A stretch of DNA of 64,000 nucleotides from Microvirga thermotolerans (GTDB lineage: Bacteria; Pseudomonadota; Alphaproteobacteria; Rhizobiales; Beijerinckiaceae). A model generated the notes under the pieces. That model saw only the letters and a list, made by a program, of their open reading frames with translations, was not told the origin of the DNA and ran no database searches. The stretch is from the NCBI RefSeq assembly GCF_009363855.1, contig NZ_CP045423.1, forward strand, positions 1,332,001 through 1,396,000, written 5' to 3'. Both the position numbers and the translations under genes were made by a program. Shown here piece after piece: positions 42,103 to 49,794 of this stretch (positions are counted from its first letter, which is position 1; each line of letters begins with the position of its first letter).

Positions 42103-42446
42103 GGGGAACCCTCGCCGTCCCGAAGCGGTCCCGCACCCCTTCCGGCGTCATTCCGGGACAGCGCAAAGCGCTGGGCCCGGAACCCATCACCGCCGAGACT
42201 TGACGGGCAGGACGCAACGGCAACCGCTGCGTCCCCTTCTGTATCGTCAGCGGCTATAGGTTCCGGGCTCGCCTGCGGCGCCCCGGAATGACGCCGGAAG
42301 GGATGGCGGTGCAGAGGACTCCCATTTTCGAGGGCACGAAAGGGTGCGAAGGCTCGGGTCGTACGTCAGAGGACCTCCCGAATCCGTGGGCAGGCGTGAC
42401 ACTGCCGGGCTTTCGCTCTAAGAGGCCCTGAACCTCAGATACCGCC
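42103..42446. other. Intergenic region holding a REP-like palindrome
   Basis: 344 bases between the secreted protein and aroC with no coding frame I can support. It contains a large nested palindrome (42137-42302) and presumably the aroC promoter in the last 140 bases. No riboswitch recognised. Confidence 0.7.
42137..42302. repeat. Nested palindromic repeat element (REP/BIME-like)
   Basis: Outer arms are a perfect 21-bp inverted repeat, 42137-42157 (CCCTTCCGGCGTCATTCC...) and 42282-42302. An inner pair CCCGGAACC (42176-42184) / GGTTCCGGG (42259-42267) and a central GGACGCA/TGCGTCC hairpin (around 42210-42234) nest inside. The whole 166 bases could fold into one long stem. The composition (GTCATTCCGGGNNAGCGC...CCGGAACCC) is like dispersed repeats seen between genes in many rhizobial genomes. 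Confidence 0.8.
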
Positions 42447-43580
42447 ATGTCCCACAACACCTTCGGCCATCTCTTCCGCGTCACCACCTTCGGCGAAAGC
42501 CACGGCCCGGCCATCGGCTGCGTCATCGACGGCTGCCCTCCGATGATCCCCCTCGACGCGGCGGAGATCCAGGCGGAGCTCGACCGCCGCAAGCCGGGCC
42601 AGTCCCGCTTCACCACCCAGCGCCGCGAGCCCGACGAAGTGAAGATCCTGTCCGGGGTCTTCGCGGACGAGCGGACGGGGCGGCAGGTCACGACGGGAAC
42701 TCCCATCGCCCTCCTGATCGAGAACGTGGACCAGCGCTCGAAGGATTATTCGGAGATCAAGGACCGGTACCGGCCCGGCCATGCGGACTTCACCTACGAC
42801 GTGAAGTACGGCATCCGCGACTATCGCGGCGGGGGGCGCTCCTCCGCGCGCGAGACGGCGGCGCGGGTCGCGGCGGGGGCGGTCGCCCGCAAGATCCTGC
42901 CGGGGGTGACGATCCGGGGCGCCCTGGTGCAGATGGGCCCCCACCCCATCAACCGGTCCCGGTGGGACTGGGACGAGGTGCAGCGGAACCCCTTCTTTTC
43001 CCCCGATGCGGAGGCGGCGGCCTTCTACGAGGATTATCTCGACCGCCTGCGCAAGGAGGGCTCCTCCGTCGGCGCGGTGATCGAGATCGTGGCGGAGGGC
43101 GTGCCGCCGGGGCTCGGCGCTCCGATCTACGGCAAGCTCGACGCCGAGCTCGCCGCGGCGCTCATGTCCATCAACGCGGTCAAGGGCGTCGAGATCGGCG
43201 ACGGTTTCGCCGCCGCGGCCCTGCGGGGCGAGGAGAACGCGGACGAGATGCGGCCCGGCAATGCGGGCATGCCGACCTTCCTCTCCAACCATGCGGGCGG
43301 CGTCCTCGGCGGCATCTCCACGGGCCAGCCGCTCGTCTGCCGCTTCGCCGTGAAGCCGACCTCGTCGATCCTCACCCCGCGCGCCAGCGTCACCCGCTTC
43401 GGCGAGGAGGTGGACGTCTCGACCCGGGGGCGGCACGATCCCTGCGTGGGCATCCGGGCCGTTCCGGTCGGGGAGGCGATGGTGGCCTGCGTCCTCGCGG
43501 ACCAGTACCTCCGCCACCGGGCCCAGGTCGGCCAGTCCGTCCCTTGGCCCTTCGGTGAATTGAGCCCCGCTCAATCCTGA
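42447..43580 (+). CDS. aroC: Chorismate synthase
   Basis: 377 residues. Converts EPSP to chorismate using reduced FMN, the last shikimate pathway step. Motifs: [82 protein letters not shown] and [20 protein letters not shown]. Length and motifs complete. It sits just upstream of ribBA; no other shikimate genes are in the window. Confidence 0.97.
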   Translation: MSHNTFGHLFRVTTFGESHGPAIGCVIDGCPPMIPLDAAEIQAELDRRKPGQSRFTTQRREPDEVKILSGVFADERTGRQVTTGTPIALLIENVDQRSKDYSEIKDRYRPGHADFTYDVKYGIRDYRGGGRSSARETAARVAAGAVARKILPGVTIRGALVQMGPHPINRSRWDWDEVQRNPFFSPDAEAAAFYEDYLDRLRKEGSSVGAVIEIVAEGVPPGLGAPIYGKLDAELAAALMSINAVKGVEIGDGFAAAALRGEENADEMRPGNAGMPTFLSNHAGGVLGGISTGQPLVCRFAVKPTSSILTPRASVTRFGEEVDVSTRGRHDPCVGIRAVPVGEAMVACVLADQYLRHRAQVGQSVPWPFGELSPAQS

Positions 43581-43598
43581 TCCGCGGCGTCTGCATCG

Positions 43599-43619
43599 GA
43601 TTTAAGTGGTGCTTAAATC
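43599..43619. promoter_or_regulatory. Palindrome 23 bp upstream of HTH-RibBA
   Basis: GATTTAAG (43599-43606) and CTTAAATC (43612-43619) are exact reverse complements around TGGTG. The dyad lies 23 bases before the ATG of a RibB protein that carries its own HTH domain, so it is a natural candidate operator for autoregulation. It is also markedly AT-rich in a GC-rich background. Confidence 0.55.
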
Positions 43620-43642
43620 GAGGATCCGTTAAGACGGCAGCC

Positions 43643-44932
43643 ATGAAGCTCGCCGAGTGGCTGTCCCGCAATCGTGTCTCCCGGGTGGAGTTCGCCCGCC
43701 GCATCGGCGTCACGCCTGCGGCGGTCACGCAGCTGTGCAACAGCGACCATGCCTGGATGTCCCGGGACACCGCCGATCTCATCGCCCGCGCGACCCGCGG
43801 CGCCGTCACCCCTAACGATTTCCTGCCGACGCCCCTGAAGGAGGCCCGCATGCTCCATTCCGTCACCGAAGCCATCGAGGCCTTCGCCCGGGGCGAGATC
43901 GTGATCGTCACCGACGACGACGACCGCGAGAACGAGGGCGACCTCATCGTCGCCGCCTCCCTCTGCACGCCGGAGAAGATGGCCTTCATCATCCGTAACA
44001 CCTGCGGCATCGTCTGCGCGCCGCTCACGGCCTCGGAAGCGCGCCGCCTGCGGCTCGATCCCATGGTGGCCACGAACGACGCTCCGCTCGGCACCGCCTT
44101 CACCGTCTCGGTCGACGTGAAGCACGGGCTCACCACCGGCATTTCCGCCGAGCAGCGCACCAACACGGTGCGGGCGCTCGCCAACAACAACATGGGCGCG
44201 GGCGACTTCGTCCGGCCGGGACACGTCTTCCCGCTGGTCGCCAAGGACGGCGGGGTGCTCATGCGCTCCGGCCACACGGAGGCCGCCGTGGACCTGTGCA
44301 GGCTCGCGGGCCTGCCGCCGGTCGGCGTCATCTGCGAGCTCGCCAACGACGACGGCACGGTGATGAAGGGCGAGCAGATCCAGGCCTTCGCCGAGAAGCA
44401 CGGGCTCAAGCGCATCTCCGTCGCGGACCTCATCGCCTACCGGCAGGCGCGGGAGAAGCTGGTCGAGCGCATCGCCACCTTCCCGGTCGAGACGGAGTGG
44501 GGGACCTTCACGGGCTATGCCTATTCGACGCCCTTCGACAGCGTCCAGCACATGGCCCTGGTTCACGGCCGCATCGGCGACGGCGCCGACATTCCCGTGC
44601 GCCTGCACCGGGCCAATGCCCTCACGGACGTGTTCCAGGGGGGCAAGACCATCGCCGCGGCGCTGAAGCGCTTCGCGCAGGAGGGCAAGGGAGTCCTCGT
44701 CTATCTCCGCGACGGAACGGCGGGCGTGCCGACGACCAACCTCTCCGACACCGAGACCACCGCCTCGGAGGCCATGCGCTCGAGCCAGTGGCGCGAGGTC
44801 GGCCTGGGAGCGCAGATCCTGAAGGATCTCGGCGTGGTGTCGATCCGCAACCTCGCCACGACCAGCCGGTCCTATGTCGGGCTCAGCGGCTTCGGGATCG
44901 AACTGCTCGGCGAGGAAGCCCTCGAGCCGTGA
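43643..44932 (+). CDS. ribB: HTH-RibBA fusion: 3,4-dihydroxy-2-butanone-4-phosphate synthase with degenerate GCH2 domain
   Basis: 429 residues. Residues 1-62 are a Cro/YdaS-like HTH (MKLAEWLSRNRVSRVEFARRIGVTPAAVTQLCN...). Residues ~70-275 are RibB: TDDDDRENEGDLIVAA, GIVCAPLT, NDAPLGTAFTVSVDVKHGLTTGISA, RPGHVFPL, SGHTEAAVDL. The C-terminal ~150 residues align with GTP cyclohydrolase II but lack the zinc-binding Cys triad (no GDxxxSxxCDC; HRANALTDVFQGGKT instead), so only RibB activity is expected. An internal ATG at 43850 has a strong AAGGAGG site and would give the usual RibBA without HTH; dual products are possible. Confidence 0.9.
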   Translation: MKLAEWLSRNRVSRVEFARRIGVTPAAVTQLCNSDHAWMSRDTADLIARATRGAVTPNDFLPTPLKEARMLHSVTEAIEAFARGEIVIVTDDDDRENEGDLIVAASLCTPEKMAFIIRNTCGIVCAPLTASEARRLRLDPMVATNDAPLGTAFTVSVDVKHGLTTGISAEQRTNTVRALANNNMGAGDFVRPGHVFPLVAKDGGVLMRSGHTEAAVDLCRLAGLPPVGVICELANDDGTVMKGEQIQAFAEKHGLKRISVADLIAYRQAREKLVERIATFPVETEWGTFTGYAYSTPFDSVQHMALVHGRIGDGADIPVRLHRANALTDVFQGGKTIAAALKRFAQEGKGVLVYLRDGTAGVPTTNLSDTETTASEAMRSSQWREVGLGAQILKDLGVVSIRNLATTSRSYVGLSGFGIELLGEEALEP

Positions 44933-44947
44933 CGCGCCGAGGCAGGC

Positions 44948-45889
44948 TCAGCTGCGCATGTCACGGCCCATGAGCGCATCCACGTGGGCGGCCACCGACT
45001 TCGAAAGGCCCTCGAGATCGTAGCCGCCTTCGAGGACCGAGACGAGCCGGCCCCCGCAGAACCTGTCCGCGAGGTCCATCATCTTCCACGTCGCCCAGGC
45101 GAAGTCCGCCTCCGTGAAGTTCAGCCCCGCCAGGGGATCGCGCCAATGGGCATCGAAGCCCGCGGAGATCACGATCAGGTCGGGCGAGAAGGCCTCGATG
45201 CGCGGCAGGACGATCGTTTCCATCGCTTCCCGGAAGGCCGCTCCGTCGCTGCCGGTCGCCAGGGGCGCGTTGACGATGGTCCCGCATTCTCCCTGCTCGG
45301 ACGCCGCCCCCGTGCCGGGGTAGAGCGGCATCTCGTGGGTCGAGCAGTACATCACCGTCGGGTCGCGCCAGAAGATGTCCTGGGTGCCGTTCCCGTGATG
45401 CACGTCCCAGTCGAGGATGGCGACGCGCTCGGCGCCGTGCCGGCTCTGGGCGTGACGGGCGGCGATGGCCGCGTTGTTGAAGAAGCAGAAGCCCATGGCC
45501 CGGCTCCGCTCGGCGTGATGGCCCGGCGGCCGCATGGCGACGAAGGCGTTGCGCACCTGGCCCGACATGACCTCGTCCACGGCGAGGACCGCGCCGCCCG
45601 CGGCCCTGAGGGCCGCCTCGTAGGTGCCCGGCGACATCACCGTATCCTCGTCGATCCGGATCAGGCCCTCGCGCGGGGCCATGTCGCGGATGCCGATCAC
45701 GTAATGCTCGGGATGGGCGAGCGTCAGGCTCTCCATCTCGGCCATGGGCGCCTTCTCGCGGATGAGGGAGGCGAAGCGCTCCTTTTCCAGCACGCCCTCG
45801 ACGGCGCGGATGCGTTCGGGCCGTTCGGGGTGGCCGAGGGGGGTCTGATGGGCGAGGGCCGCGGGGTGGGTGACGTAGAGCGTGGGCAT
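44948..45889 (-). CDS. Histone deacetylase family protein
   Basis: 313 residues, acetylpolyamine amidohydrolase/HDAC-like. Motifs: HPERPERI, RPPGHHAERSRAMGFCFFNNAAIAA (active-site His-His), ILDWDVHHGNGTQDIFW (zinc Asp and His), STHEMPLYPGTG, SAGFDAHWRDPL (zinc Asp) and VLEGGYDL. Catalyses deacetylation of a small molecule or protein lysine; substrate unknown. ATG at 45889. Confidence 0.93.
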   Translation of the reverse strand: MPTLYVTHPAALAHQTPLGHPERPERIRAVEGVLEKERFASLIREKAPMAEMESLTLAHPEHYVIGIRDMAPREGLIRIDEDTVMSPGTYEAALRAAGGAVLAVDEVMSGQVRNAFVAMRPPGHHAERSRAMGFCFFNNAAIAARHAQSRHGAERVAILDWDVHHGNGTQDIFWRDPTVMYCSTHEMPLYPGTGAASEQGECGTIVNAPLATGSDGAAFREAMETIVLPRIEAFSPDLIVISAGFDAHWRDPLAGLNFTEADFAWATWKMMDLADRFCGGRLVSVLEGGYDLEGLSKSVAAHVDALMGRDMRS

Positions 45890-45982
45890 CCTGAAACGGC
45901 TTGACGCATGAGGATTCTGGAAGGTCGACAGGCACTGTCGCAGCCGGAAGGCCGCCTGTCCATGTCATGCGCACATCGATGT

Positions 45983-45997
45983 TGTTGCGATGCAACA
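45983..45997. promoter_or_regulatory. Short dyad between divergent HDAC and L,D-transpeptidase genes
   Basis: TGTTGC (45983-45988) and GCAACA (45992-45997) around GAT, in the 223-base divergent promoter region. May be an operator; too short to be sure. Confidence 0.3.
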
Positions 45998-46112
45998 CCC
46001 TTGCGGCAAAAGCCGTGGCATGGTGGACGAATCGCCCCGAAGGGGTATGGGACCTTTCAACCAACCGTAGCGTTAGACAGACGGCTCCAGAAACCGGACA
46101 AGAGCTTAGACC

Positions 46113-46700
46113 ATGCGCCTTTCCAGCCTATCCCTCGCCCTGGCCGTCGCGACGGTTCTCGCCGGATGCACCTTCAAGGGCGTTCCGGATCCGCAGGTCT
46201 CGTCCCGCGATTCGGAATGGATGGCGCTGGTCCCGAAGGCGCAGGAGGACCTGCGCTACGGGCGCTACCTCATGGACGATCCCACGGGCGAGGCCCCCGG
46301 CACGATCGTCGTCGATACCAAGGAGCGCTTCCTCTACTACGTGCTGCCCGGCAAGAAGGTGATCCGCTACGGCGTCGCCGTCGGGGACGAGGCCTACGGC
46401 TGGACCGGCACCGCCCGCGTGGCCCGCAAGGCCGAGTGGCCCGACTGGAATCCGCCGGCCGAGATGAAGGCCCGCTGGCCGCACGTGAAGTTCACCAGGG
46501 GCGGTCCGGAGAATCCCCTGGGTGCGCGGGCGCTCTATCTCTACGAGGGCAACAGGGACACGCTCTACCGCATCCACGGCACGAACGAGCCGGAGAAGAT
46601 CGGTCTCGCCGTCTCGTCCGGCTGCATCCGCATGCGCAACATCGACGTGATCGACCTCTACAACCGGGTCGACGTGAACACGAAGGTCATCGTCCGCTGA
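46113..46700 (+). CDS. L,D-transpeptidase lipoprotein (YkuD domain)
   Basis: 195 residues. Lipoprotein signal with lipobox VLAGC near residue 18. YkuD domain from ~65: IVVDTKERFLYYVLPGKKVIRYGVAVG, then the catalytic HGTN and SSGCIRM with nucleophilic Cys. Makes 3-3 crosslinks in peptidoglycan or attaches proteins to it. ATG at 46113. Confidence 0.93.
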   Translation: MRLSSLSLALAVATVLAGCTFKGVPDPQVSSRDSEWMALVPKAQEDLRYGRYLMDDPTGEAPGTIVVDTKERFLYYVLPGKKVIRYGVAVGDEAYGWTGTARVARKAEWPDWNPPAEMKARWPHVKFTRGGPENPLGARALYLYEGNRDTLYRIHGTNEPEKIGLAVSSGCIRMRNIDVIDLYNRVDVNTKVIVR

Positions 46701-46725
46701 GAGTCCGGGGCCGGTCGGTCGGCCC

Positions 46726-46923
46726 TCAATCCGTCATCGCTTCCTTGCGCAGGATGGCGGGCAGCGCATTCGTCCGGGGGCGCTCGATCCTCTGGCCGGC
46801 CGCCCTGACGGCTGCGGCGAGGGCGGGGAGCGCCACGGGCTTGAAGGCCGGCTGCGGGGCGCGGCCGGCGGGAGCCGGGCGGTAGCTCGCCTGGCTGTCG
46901 CGTTCTGCGTTGGGCGTCGTCAC
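46726..46923 (-). CDS. Hypothetical small basic protein
   Basis: 65 residues, unrecognised, Pro/Ala/Arg-rich (PAPAGRAPQPAFKPVALPALAAAVRAAGQRIERPRTNALPAILRKEAMTD). GTG start at 46923 is preceded by a strong GGGAGGA site with a 5-base spacer, which is the main support. Downstream convergent with the L,D-transpeptidase. Confidence 0.5.
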   Translation of the reverse strand: MTTPNAERDSQASYRPAPAGRAPQPAFKPVALPALAAAVRAAGQRIERPRTNALPAILRKEAMTD

Positions 46924-47129
46924 GAAATCCTCCCAAGGAAACGGGCCTTTCCGGCCCGTCGGATATGATCCGGAATCTCATGGCCGCTTCGGGGCAGAGT
47001 CGTGATCATTCGCTGGCTTGGCCGGAGATGCGCGACCGAGCCTTAACCGCCGCTTAACAAGGTTGCATGGCCTGTCGTAGGGGCGCGGCAGGCGACGCCG
47101 GGAGCGAGGAGCCCCCGGCGTCGCTCGCT

Positions 47130-47702
47130 TCAGGCGGCCGCCTCGCTATAGGGCGCCGCCTGGCGCGCGCCGCGCAGCATCGTTGCCCACCAGGACAGGC
47201 GCGAGAGCATGACGGGCATGGCCTGCCGGGTCTCGGCCGGCGGGTCGAGCCGGCCGTCCGGACCGATGAGGTTCCAGACATAGGCGAGGCTGACGCAGTC
47301 CCGGATCCCGACCGCATGGAGCTCGGCGAAGACCAGACGCAGCTGCTCCACGGCCCGCAGGCCGCCCGAGATCCCGCCATAGGAGACGAAGGCGACGGGC
47401 TTGGCGTGCCACTCGCGGTAGGCCGAATCGATCAGGAACTTGAGCGGAGCAGGAAAGGAGTGGTTGTACTCGGGCGTGACGACGATGAAGGCGTCGGCCC
47501 GGTCCAGACGGCCGCGCAGCGTTTCGAGCGCCGGGTCGTCCTTCGCCCCAGGACGCGGATCGAGCATGGCGGGGTCGACGGGCTCCAGCGTGAAGTCGCC
47601 GTGCTCCCGCACCGCTCCGGCCACCCAGTCGGCGACGGCCTCGCAGAGGCGGCCCTCCCGCGTGCTGCCGTAGATCAGCGCCACATTGAGGGGGTCGTTC
47701 AT
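47130..47702 (-). CDS. NADPH-dependent FMN reductase
   Basis: 190 residues. Flavodoxin-like: [23 protein letters not shown] (FMN phosphate loop), [56 protein letters not shown] at 47702 lies after AGGGAGAG; the upstream in-frame ATG at 47708 overlaps it. Divergent from soxR with a canonical soxbox in the promoter, so it is very likely a SoxR-activated target that helps handle redox-cycling compounds or quinones. Confidence 0.9.
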   Translation of the reverse strand: MNDPLNVALIYGSTREGRLCEAVADWVAGAVREHGDFTLEPVDPAMLDPRPGAKDDPALETLRGRLDRADAFIVVTPEYNHSFPAPLKFLIDSAYREWHAKPVAFVSYGGISGGLRAVEQLRLVFAELHAVGIRDCVSLAYVWNLIGPDGRLDPPAETRQAMPVMLSRLSWWATMLRGARQAAPYSEAAA

Positions 47703-47749
47703 TGGCATCTCTCCCTTTCGGTTGCCGTTGAGGAGGGCGCGGTGTAGAA

Positions 47750-47767
47750 CCTCAACCATACTTGAGG
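47750..47767 (-). promoter_or_regulatory. SoxR binding site (soxbox) with 19-bp promoter spacer
   Basis: CCTCAA-CCATAC-TTGAGG is a perfect 6+6 dyad matching the known soxbox (CCTCAAGTTAACTTGAGG). Read toward the FMN reductase, TTGACC and TACACC flank it at a 19-base spacing, the over-long spacer typical of MerR-family activation. It lies between soxR and the reductase gene and is 15 bases from the soxR start. Confidence 0.9.
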
Positions 47768-47781
47768 TCAAGAGGCGTCGG

Positions 47782-48243
47782 ATGGGCAGGATCGAACCCG
47801 GCAGGCTCAAGCGCGAACTCACGGTGGGGGAGGTGGCGGCCCGAAGCGGCGTGGCGGTTTCGACGCTGCACTTCTACGAGGCGAAGGGGCTGATCCGGAG
47901 CGCCCGCAATCGCGGCAATCAGCGTCGGTATTCGCGAGACGTGCTGCGCCGGGTCGCCATCATCAAGGTGGCGCAGCGCACCGGGATTCCCCTGGCGGAG
48001 ATCAAGGAGGCCCTCGCCGAGCTTCCGGACGGGCGGACGCCGACCGCCGAGGACTGGGCCCGGCTTTCGGCCCGCTGGAAGGCCGATCTCGACGCACGGA
48101 TCGTCCGCCTCATGCGGCTGCGGGACCAGCTCAGCGACTGCATCGGCTGCGGCTGTCTTTCCACCGCCGCCTGTCCCCTGCGCAATCCGTGGGACGAACT
48201 GTCCGAGGAGGGGCCGGGCCCGCGCCTTCTCGACCCCCTCTGA
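47782..48243 (+). CDS. soxR: Redox-sensitive transcriptional activator SoxR
   Basis: 153 residues. MerR-type HTH ([38 protein letters not shown]), a dimerisation helix and the [2Fe-2S] ligand motif [19 protein letters not shown], with four Cys as in E. coli SoxR. It senses redox-cycling drugs through cluster oxidation. ATG at 47782. No soxS nearby, as usual outside enterics; the divergent FMN reductase is the obvious direct target. Confidence 0.96.
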   Translation: MGRIEPGRLKRELTVGEVAARSGVAVSTLHFYEAKGLIRSARNRGNQRRYSRDVLRRVAIIKVAQRTGIPLAEIKEALAELPDGRTPTAEDWARLSARWKADLDARIVRLMRLRDQLSDCIGCGCLSTAACPLRNPWDELSEEGPGPRLLDPL

Positions 48244-48258
48244 GAGCGGCCGCGACGG

Positions 48259-49104
48259 TCAGAGCTCGCGGACCGACAGCCGCCGTGCGAAAGCTTCGCC
48301 GTCCCTCAGCCCCATCTCGTAGGCGTGGCGGATTCCTTCCGGATCGGTGATGTCGAACTGGCCGACCGGGACCGGCTCCCGCGGCTGCACGTAGGTGCGC
48401 CCAGGAACCTGCGGGAGCGAGCGGTAGAGCCGGGAGAGCACGACGAGCGTCCGCCCGCCCTTCGCCTCCACCGCCGCGAGGGGCTCGACGGGCACGTTGT
48501 CCACGAGGCCGCCGTCGAGCGCTGCCTGGCTTCCCACCCGGCCGACGGGCATGAACGGCGGCACGCTCGCGCTCGCCATGAGCACCTCGGCGAGCTCTCC
48601 CGGCGAGGCGAGGTTCCTCACGGGGACGAATTCCGGGCGGAAGCCGAGGGCGCGGCCCCCTTTCGGATGCACCGGGGTGCGCCACTTCTTCTCGATCTGG
48701 TAGGTGGCGATGCCGAGGGGCAGGGCGAGCGACAGGGGCAGGCGCCGGGGCTTTCGCGCGATGCCGACCAGAATCTCAGGGCCGTTCTTCAGGCTCGCGA
48801 AGGCGGCCTCGTCGATCACGGTCGCGATGAGGTCGCGGTACATGCCCGCGACCGGCCAGAACGAGCCTTCGCTGCGCCTGGCACGCCACTCGAAATTGCG
48901 CCGGCCGCGGCTGCAGCCTTCCACCACCAGCCCGTTCACCCGCCGCCCGAGCCCGAGGAGGCTGTAGCACGCGGTCCAGGCGCCGGCGCTCACCCCGACC
49001 GCGAGTTCGGGCCTGAGCCCGAGCAGGGGCGCGGCGGCCTCCCAGAACCCGCCCTGCCAGTAGCAGCGGTTGCCGCCTCCCGCGAATGCGACGGCGTCGA
49101 ACAT
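48259..49104 (-). CDS. Patatin-like phospholipase
   Basis: 281 residues. Patatin signature: oxyanion loop AFAGGGNRCYWQGGFWE, nucleophile elbow GVSAGAW (GxSxG), and DGGLVDNVP carrying the Asp of the Ser-Asp dyad. Probably hydrolyses phospholipids or lysophospholipids. It starts 6 bases after the MarR gene stop on the same strand, so the MarR protein likely shares its transcript. Confidence 0.9.
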   Translation of the reverse strand: MFDAVAFAGGGNRCYWQGGFWEAAAPLLGLRPELAVGVSAGAWTACYSLLGLGRRVNGLVVEGCSRGRRNFEWRARRSEGSFWPVAGMYRDLIATVIDEAAFASLKNGPEILVGIARKPRRLPLSLALPLGIATYQIEKKWRTPVHPKGGRALGFRPEFVPVRNLASPGELAEVLMASASVPPFMPVGRVGSQAALDGGLVDNVPVEPLAAVEAKGGRTLVVLSRLYRSLPQVPGRTYVQPREPVPVGQFDITDPEGIRHAYEMGLRDGEAFARRLSVREL

Positions 49105-49110
49105 CGCGCC

Positions 49111-49608
49111 TCAGCGCCGGAGTCGGGCGAGCGTCTCCTCCTCGGCGGCGCGCGCCCGCTCGCGCCACGCCAGGACGATGCGCTCCAGATCGGCCAGATC
49201 TTCGGGCGGCAGGGCCCCCAGGGTGCTCTGAACATAGGCCCGCTGCACCGCGATGCCCTGCTCCGCGAGCGCCCGGCCTTTCGCCGTCAGGTAGAGGGCG
49301 TTGGACCTGCGGTCGCCGGGAATGGCGCGGCGCTCCACGAGGTCGGCCTCCACCATGCGGTCGAGCAGGCCGGAGACATTCCCCTTCGTTACGTACAGAC
49401 GCTCGGCGAGCTCCTGCTGGCTGAGGCCCTCCTGCTCCGTCAGGGTGGAGAGCAGGTCGAACTGCGGAATGGACAGGCCCAAGGCCTTCAGCTCGGCCGC
49501 AACCGTGTTCGTGGCCCGCCGGTGCAGGCGGATAATCCTGAACCAGACCCGAAGCGGGTCCACGGTCGGCGTGGGAGTGCGGGGCGCAGTGGGAGACGTC
49601 GAGGGCAC
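49111..49608 (-). CDS. MarR-family transcriptional regulator
   Basis: 165 residues. Winged HTH core: RIIRLHRRATNTVAAELKALGLSIPQFDLLSTLTEQEGLSQQELAERLYVTKGNVSGLLDRMVEADLVERRAIPGDRRSNALYLTAKGRAL. GTG at 49608 has GAGGA 5 bases upstream and gives the family length; an ATG at 49746 with AGGGAGA would add a 46-residue unstructured N-terminus. Upstream gene of a pair with the patatin and divergent from the DUF898 gene. Confidence 0.85.
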   Translation of the reverse strand: MPSTSPTAPRTPTPTVDPLRVWFRIIRLHRRATNTVAAELKALGLSIPQFDLLSTLTEQEGLSQQELAERLYVTKGNVSGLLDRMVEADLVERRAIPGDRRSNALYLTAKGRALAEQGIAVQRAYVQSTLGALPPEDLADLERIVLAWRERARAAEEETLARLRR

Positions 49609-49794
49609 GGGATCCTCATGCGTTTTGGGACAGTTTACATCGGAACCTTTTGCGCCGTCACCCGCCCGGTATCTGAAATCCGTGGCGTTTTCTGGATAGG
49701 CAGGCTGTGGATTGTCCTTCACGGCATAGCCGAGGGTCTGTTCCATGACAACATTCTCCCTGTAGGATCGTCGCCTTCGTTCCGGAAACGCGCC

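Noticed and set aside
43581-43642. FMN riboswitch upstream of ribBA
   Set aside because: Only 62 bases separate it from aroC, too short for an RFN element, and none of the RFN conserved segments is present.
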